Shown here: in pieces, positions 14,664 to 21,878 of the stretch
How the letters are laid out: each line of letters starts with the position of its first letter
How positions within the stretch are numbered: position 1 is the stretch's first letter
DNA from: Campylobacterales bacterium
Lineage (GTDB): Bacteria; Campylobacterota; Campylobacteria; Campylobacterales; QNZT01
Assembly (NCBI GenBank): GCA_029935075.1
Contig: JAOZKZ010000004.1
Location: forward strand, 1 to 33,201
Direction: 5' to 3'
DNA length: 33,201 nt
Translations under genes and position numbers: made by a program
The notes under the pieces: model-generated
Seen by the model: the letters and a program-made list of their open reading frames with translations, nothing else
What the model was told of the DNA's origin: nothing
Database searches by the model: none

Positions 14664-14686
14664 ATTATACCATAATTATGCTTAAA
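14664..14686 (-). promoter_or_regulatory. Early promoter, extended -10 type
   Basis: TTTAAG-N11-TATAAT with TATGG before the -10; the upstream part is nearly identical to the site at 15764. Confidence 0.75.
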
Positions 14687-14692
14687 CCAAGG

Positions 14693-15184
14693 TTAAGTAT
14701 TACAATTAGTATAGGTCAGGGTTTGTAGAGTCTCCCAATCAATTTTTTTGGTTTTAAATAACTCCAAAAGGATACAATCAATATTTCTTGCGAAGGGTGC
14801 ATTTTCAGGCTTTAGGAAATCATAGACCATGACTTGAAATCCTTTTTTTATATCGTCTTTTTTGATTTCATCTTTAGGTGTTTTCCAACTAGCCTCGTAA
14901 TACAAATCATTAAGATATCTATCATCATAGGATGTGTAATAAGACTCTTTTTGGTCAATACGAAATCCAATTTTATCGTTTTCGTTTATGTTTTCTTTAA
15001 AATCTGTAAGTACGGTTAATGTATCGTCTAAATTCAACTCATATATACTCTTAGAACGCCTTGAATTGTGGTTAAAAAAATTGAGATTAGTAAAGGGTTT
15101 TTTGTTTTCCTTGATATTCTTAAGGTCTTCTTGTACCAGTTTTTCGTATTTTTCGTATTCTTTTTGTAATAGTTCTGGTGTCAT
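14693..15184 (-). CDS. Hypothetical early protein
   Basis: 163 residues from ATG 15184 (AAGGAG upstream). It starts with a helical MTPELLQKEYEKYEKLVQEDLKNI, followed by an acidic alpha/beta domain with YELNLDDTLTVLTDFKENI and several Tyr/Asp-rich stretches (ESYYTSYDDRYLNDLYYEASW). No catalytic motif recognised. Four-base overlap with the upstream family member. Confidence 0.7.
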   Translation of the reverse strand: MTPELLQKEYEKYEKLVQEDLKNIKENKKPFTNLNFFNHNSRRSKSIYELNLDDTLTVLTDFKENINENDKIGFRIDQKESYYTSYDDRYLNDLYYEASWKTPKDEIKKDDIKKGFQVMVYDFLKPENAPFARNIDCILLELFKTKKIDWETLQTLTYTNCNT

Positions 15185-15507
15185 TTTTGCTCCTTCAGTA
15201 TCCATTCACATGCCTTAAAAATAGCCTTTGGCTCAGAGTCCTCTACGAATATTTCATCAGGCTCGGAGTCAGAGCAAGCATATCTACCAAATAAGTTTAC
15301 ATAGCCTTCTCCCCATGTTAGTCCAGATTCTATGGTGTATTCATCAAGGTTCAGAGCCCAGAGCTTACACTTATTAGCAAACTCGTAATAATTAATTTTC
15401 ACGGTTTGTCCATCAGGGTGTATTCTGAAGGCTATGTGGTAGTTTTCTTCAAGGACTTTTTCTATGCTTATACCCAATACCTTTTCTAATAGTTCTTTTT
15501 TAATCAT
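15181..15507 (-). CDS. Member of the ELANKCKEWA/EPEAIFKACEWIL family
   Basis: 108 residues with all three family blocks: MIKKELLEKVLG at the start, INYYEFANKCKLWALN in the middle and DSEPKAIFKACEWILKEQK at the end. Between the blocks the sequence is unrelated to its paralogues. No known domain; likely a small alpha/beta protein. Overlaps both neighbours by four bases, so it is translationally coupled. Confidence 0.75.
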   Translation of the reverse strand: MIKKELLEKVLGISIEKVLEENYHIAFRIHPDGQTVKINYYEFANKCKLWALNLDEYTIESGLTWGEGYVNLFGRYACSDSEPDEIFVEDSEPKAIFKACEWILKEQK

Positions 15508-15737
15508 CTTTTATCCACCTTAAAATTGCCACAAACATTTCCTATTTTTTCTTCATCTTTGCTATAGTATCTCTTACAACCGTTTTTTGTAGTGTTACTA
15601 TACGAATACCCAAGAACTTTACCATTTTGGGTGATTTTATAATCTAGTGGTTTTGTAATTTTACATACAAAAGACATACTAATAACTACAAATGCGATAA
15701 CAGGTATCATTAATAATGCTACTGTTTTATTATCCAT
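15504..15737 (-). CDS. Small membrane-anchored protein
   Basis: 77 residues: an N-terminal membrane segment (VALLMIPVIAFVVISMSFVC, about 6-25) and a small basic domain with two further cysteines (NGCKRYYSKDEEKIGNVCG), probably periplasmic with a possible disulphide. A signal-anchor is more likely than a lipobox. Ribosome site AAGAAAGG; directly behind the promoter at 15764. Confidence 0.7.
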   Translation of the reverse strand: MDNKTVALLMIPVIAFVVISMSFVCKITKPLDYKITQNGKVLGYSYSNTTKNGCKRYYSKDEEKIGNVCGNFKVDKR

Positions 15738-15763
15738 TTTCTTTCCTTCTTTAAATGTTCCTT

Positions 15764-15786
15764 ATTATACCATAAGTATGCTTAAA
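15764..15786 (-). promoter_or_regulatory. Early promoter, extended -10 type
   Basis: TTTAAG-N11-TATAAT with TATGG before the -10, overlapping the stop of the upstream gene. Confidence 0.75.
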
Positions 15787-16246
15787 CCAAGGTTAAATAA
15801 TCTTTGTAGTCTTCCCACATTAAGTCATCTATATAAACACCTCGATTTTCTGATACTGCGTCTATGGCATTTTCAAGACTCTTCTCACCCATCTCTGAAT
15901 TTTCGTATTCTTTGAAGCTCATTTTTGACCTTTGTTTTAGATAAGAGTTCAGGTATCCTGTGATATTGGCTGAGCCTACAGGGTTTGCCGAATGTGTATT
16001 GAATTCAAACCCTTCAGGGATAAACCCTGGGTTATCAAGGTCTTGATTAACCATATACTTAACGATTACCATAGCCGTATCGTCACCGTTGAGGTCATGG
16101 TCAAAACTAATATACTCAGGGCAACCATTATTTTCAAGATATTGAATAGCCTCTACAGAAGACCTAACAATATCCCAGTTTGGTGATTTTGGGTTTCTTA
16201 TGTCATCAATATAAAGTCTTTTGAACTTTTGATCATAATTTGTCAT
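15782..16246 (-). CDS. Cyclic-phosphate-processing receiver-like (cREC) domain protein
   Basis: 154 residues. The first 95 form a receiver-like domain of the cREC type: LYIDDIRNP (acidic pair at 14-15), SFDHDLNGDDT (47-57) and HSANPVG (85-91). In other organisms this domain occurs with RNA-repair and cyclic-phosphate enzymes and has been predicted to process cyclic phosphates; I know of no biochemical proof. A 50-residue C-terminal extension (SFKEYENSEMGEKSLENAIDAV) is unrecognised. Association with the RNA ligase, HD-Pnk and HAD proteins of this window supports a role in RNA-end metabolism, but that remains an inference. Confidence 0.75.
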   Translation of the reverse strand: MTNYDQKFKRLYIDDIRNPKSPNWDIVRSSVEAIQYLENNGCPEYISFDHDLNGDDTAMVIVKYMVNQDLDNPGFIPEGFEFNTHSANPVGSANITGYLNSYLKQRSKMSFKEYENSEMGEKSLENAIDAVSENRGVYIDDLMWEDYKDYLTLV

Positions 16247-16390
16247 TTATTCACCTCTCCCATAATTAGCTTCTAATTCTTCCATTTCATAAAGAATATT
16301 CTTTGCAGATTCTTGCATACCGTTACTGATGAAATAATCATACTCTTTTTCCAGTTCTCTCATAATTTCTAAAAACTCATCTGGTGTCAT
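16247..16390 (-). CDS. Short helical early protein
   Basis: 47 residues (MTPDEFLEIMRELEKEYDYF ... ILYEMEELEANYGRGE), strongly helical and acidic. ATG 16390 overlaps the upstream stop by four bases, and the stop TAA is immediately followed by the next ATG. The start resembles MTPE/MTPD beginnings of two neighbours. No function recognised. Confidence 0.7.
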   Translation of the reverse strand: MTPDEFLEIMRELEKEYDYFISNGMQESAKNILYEMEELEANYGRGE

Positions 16391-16722
16391 TCTTGTTCCT
16401 TTAATATCCACTCACATGCTTTAAAAATAGCCTCAGGCTCGGAGTCTGCTATAAAATCAACCGAACTTGGAACCCCGAAGCCATAACCTGTTTCGGCTTC
16501 CCACATTCCTTTACCGTCATCAATGATCCTCGATGTGATACAATAAGGGAATTTTTGATTAAAAGCCCAGAGCTTACACTTATTAGCAAGCTCGTAGATA
16601 TTAATAAACATAGGCTTTTTTTGTTCTGCACTTTCAAAATATGCAGTAACTCTTGGATTTGCAAATTGACATTTGTATATATCCAGATCTAATACTTTAC
16701 TTAATAGTTTTTTACTTATCAT
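16387..16722 (-). CDS. Member of the ELANKCKEWA/EPEAIFKACEWIL family
   Basis: 111 residues with the three family blocks: MISKKLLSKVLD, INIYELANKCKLWAFNQKF and DSEPEAIFKACEWILKEQE. The intervening regions, including AETGYGFGVPSSVDF, are not shared with its paralogues. Behind its own early promoter at 16744. Function unknown. Confidence 0.75.
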   Translation of the reverse strand: MISKKLLSKVLDLDIYKCQFANPRVTAYFESAEQKKPMFINIYELANKCKLWAFNQKFPYCITSRIIDDGKGMWEAETGYGFGVPSSVDFIADSEPEAIFKACEWILKEQE

Positions 16723-16743
16723 TTCTTCTCCTTTAATATGTAT

Positions 16744-16766
16744 ATTATACCATAACTTTGCTTAAA
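16744..16766 (-). promoter_or_regulatory. Early promoter, extended -10 type
   Basis: TTTAAG-N11-TATAAT with TATGG before the -10. Confidence 0.75.
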
Positions 16767-16781
16767 CCGAGGTTAGTCAGT

Positions 16782-16964
16782 TTATTTTTGCTTGTTTTGT
16801 TCCTTTAGCTTTTCAACAAATTCAATGATGTCATCTACATCAAACGCTGAATCATTTTCGTAATCAGGGTGTTGAGTTATAGGGTAACATCCAATTTTTC
16901 TCATTTTAGTAAGAAGTTCTTTACGCTTAACTTCTTGAGTTTCTTCCATTTCTTTATAAGTCAT
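16782..16964 (-). CDS. Small hypothetical early protein
   Basis: 60 residues: helix MTYKEMEETQEVKRKELLTKM, a short loop (IGCYPITQHPDYE) and a C-terminal helix DVDDIIEFVEKLKEQNKQK. Charged and probably soluble. AGAGGG is present upstream; it overlaps the upstream gene by 11 bases. No family recognised. Confidence 0.65.
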   Translation of the reverse strand: MTYKEMEETQEVKRKELLTKMRKIGCYPITQHPDYENDSAFDVDDIIEFVEKLKEQNKQK

Positions 16965-17331
16965 GACCCTCTTTTATCTGATTTAGTATCCATTCACATG
17001 CTTTAAAAACTGCTTCTGGTTCTGTATCTCCTTGAAACACTGGTGGCAGTTCACCTACATCTGATACAAAATCATTTATAACAAAATTACTGTTTTCCCC
17101 AGCATAAGTATATTCAGAAACAAATCCCTGATTAAAAATCCATTCTTTACATTTATCAGCAAATTCATAGATATTGATGTACCCTCTGCCCCCATCTCTT
17201 GCGGCAACTATAGTCTTTCCAATTTTTGTTACATTATTGTATGTCCAACATATCTCGTTTTTTGGACAAAAAGATTCTATAGTTAGTATCTTAATATTGG
17301 TCACCTCACTTAATAGTTCTTTTGAAATCAT
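16954..17331 (-). CDS. Member of the ELANKCKEWA/EPEAIFKACEWIL family
   Basis: 125 residues, the longest member. Blocks: MISKELLSEVTN, INIYEFADKCKEWIFNQGF and DTEPEAVFKACEWILNQ. The first inter-block region contains an insert (CPKNEICWTYNNVTKIG) absent from the others. Behind its own early promoter. Function unknown. Confidence 0.75.
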   Translation of the reverse strand: MISKELLSEVTNIKILTIESFCPKNEICWTYNNVTKIGKTIVAARDGGRGYINIYEFADKCKEWIFNQGFVSEYTYAGENSNFVINDFVSDVGELPPVFQGDTEPEAVFKACEWILNQIKEGHDL

Positions 17332-17358
17332 TTAGTTTCCTTCTCTTTATATAAGTAC

Positions 17359-17381
17359 ATTATAACATAAAGTAACTTAAA
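17359..17381 (-). promoter_or_regulatory. Early promoter, extended -10 type
   Basis: TTTAAG-N11-TATAAT with TATGT before the -10 (TGT instead of TGG). Confidence 0.65.
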
Positions 17382-17508
17382 AAGAGTTAAATAAAATCAT
17401 TAATGAAAATATCACAGCTCCAATAAAGATAATCCATCCTAAAATATCCCCGTAGTATCCTTCTCTTACAAGATGCCTGGTCCATATGATCTGATTTTTA
17501 ATTGTCAT
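17377..17508 (-). CDS. Small single-span membrane protein
   Basis: 43 residues: MTIKNQIIWTRHLVREGYYG, then one hydrophobic segment ILGWIIFIGAVIFSLMILF. ATG 17508 has AAAGGA upstream and overlaps the end of the HAD gene by 11 bases. It fills what would otherwise be a gap. Function unknown. Confidence 0.65.
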   Translation of the reverse strand: MTIKNQIIWTRHLVREGYYGDILGWIIFIGAVIFSLMILFNSF

Positions 17509-17971
17509 ATAGTATCCTTTTGGCTTTTTCTAAATCCTGGTGTTGGAGCCCTGTTTTCATATCCACTTCTACCACAAATTCTCTGGGGATGGTGTCACAA
17601 TAATCCCCACAAACATCAATAATCTCATCCTCGAGGACTACATATTTTCCGGTGTAGTTGTTCTCATCAAGCCATGCCTGAATCTCGTCTCCTCTATACC
17701 TTAAGTCTTTGGTGTAAGGTGTACACCCTATTACTTTGTCCCAGTTCTTGAACCCGTTCTTTTCCATTTGTATTTTTAGGTCTTCCATATCCAGTCGCCA
17801 TGATGATGAAATCACTACCTCGGATTTGGTCTGATCTATAAGCCAGTCTAATCTTTTTATCAAATGGCTCTCAAACCAGATGGTATTTCCATCAGGCTGA
17901 ATCATACAGGTGTTGTAAGATTCGCTTAGTATGTTAATAATCCCGTCACAGTCAATTATCAATAGACTCAT
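17498..17971 (-). CDS. HAD-family phosphatase (RNA-repair-associated HAD type)
   Basis: 157 residues from ATG 17971 (CAGGAGAA upstream; an extension to 17989 overlaps the previous gene more). HAD motif I DCDG (7-10), motif II SSSWR (55-59), RGDEIQAWL near 93-101 and motif IV-like LEDE (113-116) are in order. The WR after motif II and the EIxxWL helix are typical of the HAD group found in multi-domain RNA-repair proteins. It may remove 3' or cyclic phosphates, as the HAD half of T4 Pnkp does, but nucleotide phosphatase activity is also possible. Overlaps the upstream family member by four bases. Confidence 0.75.
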   Translation of the reverse strand: MSLLIIDCDGIINILSESYNTCMIQPDGNTIWFESHLIKRLDWLIDQTKSEVVISSSWRLDMEDLKIQMEKNGFKNWDKVIGCTPYTKDLRYRGDEIQAWLDENNYTGKYVVLEDEIIDVCGDYCDTIPREFVVEVDMKTGLQHQDLEKAKRILYDN

Positions 17972-18309
17972 TTGTTCTCCTGTATCCACTCTGTTGCTGA
18001 GAATATAGCATCTGGTTCACTATCCCCGTAAAATTGATTAGCATTTTTATCAGAACCTGTTCCTATTTGAACCACATAAAAATGATTAACATCTTTAAGG
18101 TCTAATATATCTGGTCTTATCTTTATATACAAAGCATACCCTTGTTCAAATGCCCACTCTTTACACTTATGGGCAAGCTCGTATATGTTAATAGAAGAGA
18201 CATTAAAAGCCCCTTTGACAAACAGTTGAATATTAACCTGCCCTTCTGTGTAATATGGCATTGTGCATTCATAGCCTAATACCTCGCTTAATAGTTCATG
18301 TTTGATCAT
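17968..18309 (-). CDS. Member of the ELANKCKEWA/EPEAIFKACEWIL family
   Basis: 113 residues: MIKHELLSEVLG, INIYELAHKCKEWAFEQGY and DSEPDAIFSATEWIQENK. The last block is partly changed (ACEWIL to ATEWIQ). The gene is translationally coupled to the HAD gene downstream. Function unknown. Confidence 0.75.
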   Translation of the reverse strand: MIKHELLSEVLGYECTMPYYTEGQVNIQLFVKGAFNVSSINIYELAHKCKEWAFEQGYALYIKIRPDILDLKDVNHFYVVQIGTGSDKNANQFYGDSEPDAIFSATEWIQENK

Positions 18310-18318
18310 TTTGATCCT

Positions 18319-18534
18319 TTAACTATACCCATCTGGTATCCCAGCAAATGAGCTATGGTCTTCTCCAAAAGCATCGGTGTATTCCAGTCCATTTTCATAT
18401 GGTTCATAATCCAACACAGGGATGTAAGTTTGTGATTTATGAAACAACGCTTTACCTTTTTTGTTAAACCCTTGAGCCTTCTCACCCCTAAAAATATACC
18501 TACCTTTTTTGTTCCACTTTTTAAATGTTTTCAT
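18319..18534 (-). CDS. Small basic early protein
   Basis: 71 residues from ATG 18534, chosen for AAGGA five bases upstream; an ATG at 18552 lacks one. Very basic first half (MKTFKKWNKKGRYIFRGEKAQGFNKKGKALFHK) and an acidic second half (YEPYENGLEYTDAFGEDHSSFAG). No family recognised; nucleic-acid binding by the basic part is possible. Confidence 0.65.
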   Translation of the reverse strand: MKTFKKWNKKGRYIFRGEKAQGFNKKGKALFHKSQTYIPVLDYEPYENGLEYTDAFGEDHSSFAGIPDGYS

Positions 18535-18548
18535 ATTTTCCTTATAGT

Positions 18549-18869
18549 TCATTTTTGATCATTTTGCTCCATTATGTATTCACAGGCTTTAAAAATAGCT
18601 TCTGGTTCGGTGTCTGCTGTAAACTGTTCTTCAAAATTTTCTTGTTTAACGACTACTTGCCATTGTGTGTAGGTGTCAAACATTATTAATTTTGATAATA
18701 TAAACCCTTTCGATTTAACAGCCCATTCTTTACACTTATTAGCCAATTCGTAGATGTTAATCCCTCTAGTTTTGTGTAACCCAGTGCCATAATAGACAAT
18801 ATTTCTGGTTATTTTGAGCTGGTTTATATCCTTGTCTAAGACCTTTTGTAACAGTGCTTTTGAAATCAT
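18549..18869 (-). CDS. Member of the ELANKCKEWA/EPEAIFKACEWIL family
   Basis: 106 residues: MISKALLQKVLD, INIYELANKCKEWAVKSKGF and DTEPEAIFKACEYIMEQND. The central variable part (LIMFDTYTQWQVVVKQENF) differs from its paralogues. Behind the early promoter at 18890. Function unknown. Confidence 0.75.
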   Translation of the reverse strand: MISKALLQKVLDKDINQLKITRNIVYYGTGLHKTRGINIYELANKCKEWAVKSKGFILSKLIMFDTYTQWQVVVKQENFEEQFTADTEPEAIFKACEYIMEQNDQK

Positions 18870-18889
18870 TATACTCCTTTAAGTTCCTT

Positions 18890-18912
18890 ATTATACCACA
18901 AAAGACCTTAAA
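18890..18912 (-). promoter_or_regulatory. Early promoter, extended -10 type
   Basis: TTTAAG-N11-TATAAT with TGTGG before the -10. Confidence 0.75.
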
Positions 18913-18926
18913 AGGAGCTTAGTCCT

Positions 18927-19295
18927 TTAATACCCTTGTATCTCTGATTCAAATTTTTGTTTCAATGTGTCAAGGGTTTCCATCTTTTGAGCCACATAGT
19001 TATAGCAAAAACCTAAAAGAACATCCTTGGTGTATTCTCTATTCAGGTTGCTTACCTTGGTCTCAAGGGCTCTTCCGTGTTCATAGATATTATACATCTC
19101 TTTTAGGGTATTTTTTAACTCTTTTGTGTTTTTCTGGTCTACCTTATCCAAGAGTAACTTTACCTCTTTAAGCTGGTCTTCTTTCTTGATAATATTTTTA
19201 CCTTGCTTTGAACCTTCCAGGAATAATCTCTTTATTTCTGTGGGGTCGTGTAGGCTCTTTTGGTTATCAAACATATCTTCTAGTGTTTTTTTCAT
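18927..19295 (-). CDS. Coiled-coil early protein
   Basis: 122 residues, helical almost throughout with heptad-like spacing (LKEVKLLLDKVDQKNTKELKNTLKEMYNIYEHGRALETKVSNLNREY). No catalytic motif recognised. Ribosome site AAGGAAAAAG; the outermost early gene, reading left from the divergent promoter pair at 19312-19358. Confidence 0.7.
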   Translation of the reverse strand: MKKTLEDMFDNQKSLHDPTEIKRLFLEGSKQGKNIIKKEDQLKEVKLLLDKVDQKNTKELKNTLKEMYNIYEHGRALETKVSNLNREYTKDVLLGFCYNYVAQKMETLDTLKQKFESEIQGY

Positions 19296-19311
19296 CTTTT
19301 TCCTTTAAGTT

Positions 19312-19333
19312 ATTATACCACAAGAACCTTAAA
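19312..19333 (-). promoter_or_regulatory. Early promoter, extended -10 type
   Basis: TTTAAG-N10-TATAAT with TGTGG before the -10. It is back-to-back with the plus-strand late promoter 18 bases away. Confidence 0.7.
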
Positions 19334-19350
19334 ATTAACTTTCAAAGTTT

Positions 19351-19358
19351 TATAAATA
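19351..19358 (+). promoter_or_regulatory. Late promoter of the head-assembly cluster
   Basis: TATAAATA 18 bases before the first head gene at 19377, with an AAAAAAGGAAC ribosome site between. Confidence 0.8.
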
Positions 19359-19376
19359 AAAGAAAAAAGGAACAAC

Positions 19377-19685
19377 ATGTCAGACACACTTATTCAAACA
19401 GCCCAAAACAAAGAGTATACAAAATTTGAGGAAATTGCCAAAGAGAAGCTCCAGGCAAAAGTAGCCGAAAAGCTAAGTCAGAAGGGTTATTTTAAAAGAT
19501 TAGATGTAGCCAAAGCAGAGCTAACGGAATCCAAAGAAGAGTATCAAAAGTTCTTTCAAAAGACACTTAAGGAATTTGGTGTTAAGAGCCAGTCAGAATT
19601 ATCAGACGATAAGAAAAAAGAATTCTATGATGCCATAGACGCTGGATGGAAAGGCAAAGACGAAAAGCCAGAAAAGGGTGAATAA
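19377..19685 (+). CDS. Probable prohead core protein (gp67/68 position)
   Basis: 102 residues, strongly helical and charged (AKEKLQAKVAEKLSQKGYFKRLDVAKAELTESKEEYQKFF), ending in a Lys/Glu-rich tail. It lies directly before gp21, where T4 carries core genes 67 and 68, and its stop overlaps the gp21 start by one base. Sequence similarity to T4 gp67 or gp68 is not evident by eye, so the assignment is from position and composition. A helical core scaffold component is the best guess. Confidence 0.6.
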   Translation: MSDTLIQTAQNKEYTKFEEIAKEKLQAKVAEKLSQKGYFKRLDVAKAELTESKEEYQKFFQKTLKEFGVKSQSELSDDKKKEFYDAIDAGWKGKDEKPEKGE

Positions 19686-21055
19686 TGGAATCAGAATTCG
19701 GTAAATTGAAAGCCAAAGACCCAAAGAAAGACAAGGACAAAGAAAAAGAAGAACTCCTTAAAAGAGCTGAAAAGAAATTTGAAGAAGACCCTGAAGACCC
19801 TGAAGAGGAAGAAACCGAAGAAAAGGACTCTAAGGACCCCGAAGACTCTGAAGACCCCGAAGAGGAATGTGATCCTGAAAAAGAGGATTGTAAAAAGAAA
19901 AAAGATATAAAAGAGAGCATATCAAAGATGAAATTATTAGTAGAAGACGCTTATGAAATGGAAACGGAAATCCTAGAAGAGCTTAACGAAAGCTCAACCA
20001 AGGAAAAGAATTACTACATATATGGTACATTTTCTACACCTGATAAGAAAAATCGTAATGGTCGTATATATAGTTCAAAATTATGGGAAGAAAATGTAAA
20101 CAATTATCAAGACCATATTAAAAACAATACTATCAATTCATTAGGTGAAATGGAACACCCTAGTCGTGTTAACCCTGACCCTATGAAAGCCGTAATGAAA
20201 ATCACTGAACTAAAAATGGAAGATAATCTTGTAAAAGGTAGAGCCCAAATCTTGAATAATAACTCACCAGATACCAATCAAATCAAAGCCTTGATAGACG
20301 AGGGTATTAAAATTGCGGTTTCATCACGCGGCACTGGGAGGATGAAAGGCTCAATAGTAGAAGAATTTGTCCTAAGCACTTTTGATGCGGTGAATTCTCC
20401 GAGTGATTACAATGCCAACTTAACAGGTATTAGAGAATCAGTAGAAGAGGCTGTCCTTTTGACCGAAAGTGGTTATAAATGCACCTCAGAAGGTTGTATA
20501 TTAGAAGGTACAGGCTCAGGTGATATCGCCCAGGACCCAGAATGTATCAACAATCTAATCAAAGAGATGAATATATTTTCAAGAGAAGTAAAAGACCTTA
20601 AAGAATCTGAAATCAAGGCTGTTATTTTAATGACCGAGGATGACCTTCAAACGGCCACAAAGCTTATTAAAAAGATGGGTATTGATTCCAGTGATATCGA
20701 GCTTAAGGGCAAGGCTGTCACAGTCACATTAAAGAACAAAGACGAAGCCCAAAAGGTCTTTAAAACCATGACTACTCTTGCCGGACAGCTTAAGGACAAG
20801 CCAGTTATTGTTAAAAAAGACAACAAAGTAACCATTTCAATGAATAAAGACATAGCCCTTGAATCCGAAGAAGTAGACGAAAGCGCTGTTGGGCTTGTGG
20901 GACGAAGCGGAACAGTTGATGCTGAAAATCACATCAACCAAAATCCAGATTTGATTAAAAGATTTAAAAAAATGATCAAAGAATTAGGTGGATTAACCGC
21001 TACTAGACAATTATTAAATACATTTGACCCTAAATTAAAAGGCATAGGTGAATGA
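19685..21055 (+). CDS. 21: Prohead core protease gp21, with extra N- and C-terminal regions
   Basis: 456 residues, about twice T4 gp21 (212). The protease occupies about 108-250: YYIYGTFSTPDKKNRNGRIY, then SLGEMEHPS with candidate catalytic His158, AVSSRGTG with candidate Ser213/214, and FDAVNSPS with Asp234. This His-Ser-Asp order is that of the T4-type procapsid proteases. The first 105 residues are extremely acidic with DPEDPEEE-type repeats, resembling the acidic core protein gp67, and end in possible self-cleavage sites (LLVE, ILEE, LNE). About 200 C-terminal residues are unrecognised (ESEIKAVILMTEDDLQTATKLIKKM ... GGLTATRQLLNTF). The protein matures gp22, gp23 and internal proteins by cutting after (I/L)-x-E. 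Confidence 0.9.
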   Translation: MESEFGKLKAKDPKKDKDKEKEELLKRAEKKFEEDPEDPEEEETEEKDSKDPEDSEDPEEECDPEKEDCKKKKDIKESISKMKLLVEDAYEMETEILEELNESSTKEKNYYIYGTFSTPDKKNRNGRIYSSKLWEENVNNYQDHIKNNTINSLGEMEHPSRVNPDPMKAVMKITELKMEDNLVKGRAQILNNNSPDTNQIKALIDEGIKIAVSSRGTGRMKGSIVEEFVLSTFDAVNSPSDYNANLTGIRESVEEAVLLTESGYKCTSEGCILEGTGSGDIAQDPECINNLIKEMNIFSREVKDLKESEIKAVILMTEDDLQTATKLIKKMGIDSSDIELKGKAVTVTLKNKDEAQKVFKTMTTLAGQLKDKPVIVKKDNKVTISMNKDIALESEEVDESAVGLVGRSGTVDAENHINQNPDLIKRFKKMIKELGGLTATRQLLNTFDPKLKGIGE

Positions 21056-21870
21056 ATACATTGTTAAATGATCGGCATTTTAAAGGTTATAATAGATTGA
21101 TAGATAATGCTTTATCTAAAAATAGGTCTAAAAAAGATGATATATATTATGAAAATCACCATATAATTCCTAGTGCTTTTGGTGGTAAGAATGAAAAGTC
21201 CAATATGGTATTGTTGACCGCTAAAGAACACTATATATCTCATTATTTAATATCTAAATTTGCTACTCATATTAGTGGTGCTGGATATCATAAAGCAATT
21301 CGAGGCTTTAAAATGATGCATACTATATCATCAAGCCATGATACTCGTTTTATAAATGCTTGTATGTATGAAAAATTGAAAATTAAGTATGCTGATATAT
21401 TAACAGGGCGTAAACTTTCGGATAAAACCAAAGAAAAAATTAGACAGGCTAATCTCGGCAAAACACTTTCAGATGAAACCAAAAGTAAAATATCATTAGG
21501 ATTAAAACAATACAACGAAAATAACATCCGTAAACCCCTTTCAGATGAAACCAAAGAAAAAATTAGACAGGCTAATCTCGGCAAAACTTATTCTGATGAA
21601 GTTAATGCTAAAAAAGGATTAAGTGGGAATAAAAACCCCTTTGCTAAATTAATATTGATATATGACAACAATGATAATATAATGTTCAAATGCTATGGTG
21701 ATTTTAAAAAAGTATGTTTAGATAATGAACTACCTTTTGTTACTTTAACAAAAAGTAAATCAAAAGGTGGAAAAAAAATATATATAAATTCAAAACCAAA
21801 AAATGAAAATTTTTTGAAATATGTTGGTTGGTATAGCAAAACAATGAACGCCAAACCAGAAAACGATTAA
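21052..21870 (+). CDS. HNH homing endonuclease with NUMOD3 repeats
   Basis: 272 residues. The nuclease core is at about 34-72: YYENHHIIPSAFGGKNEKSN followed by VLLTAKEHYISHYLI, an HNH pattern (HH ... GG-x-N ... N ... EH-x3-H). Three NUMOD3-like DNA-binding repeats follow at about 124-190 (LSDETKEKIRQANLGK, twice nearly identical in DNA, and a variant). The C-terminus has a small domain with YGDFKKVCLDNELPFVTLTKSK. The gene overlaps the gp21 stop by four bases and has no late promoter or structured leader of its own, so it depends on read-through from the gp21 transcript. Confidence 0.85.
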   Translation: MNTLLNDRHFKGYNRLIDNALSKNRSKKDDIYYENHHIIPSAFGGKNEKSNMVLLTAKEHYISHYLISKFATHISGAGYHKAIRGFKMMHTISSSHDTRFINACMYEKLKIKYADILTGRKLSDKTKEKIRQANLGKTLSDETKSKISLGLKQYNENNIRKPLSDETKEKIRQANLGKTYSDEVNAKKGLSGNKNPFAKLILIYDNNDNIMFKCYGDFKKVCLDNELPFVTLTKSKSKGGKKIYINSKPKNENFLKYVGWYSKTMNAKPEND

Positions 21871-21878
21871 GGAAACTA

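Noticed and set aside
19582-19920. Minus-strand Ser/Phe-rich frame opposite the gp21 start
   Set aside because: Its SSGSSGSSS composition is the complement of the acidic GAA/GAC repeats of gp21; no start signal.
21052-21870. HNH gene as an intron-encoded endonuclease splitting gp21
   Set aside because: gp21 upstream is complete and no gp21-like sequence continues after 21870; the gene simply follows and overlaps the stop.
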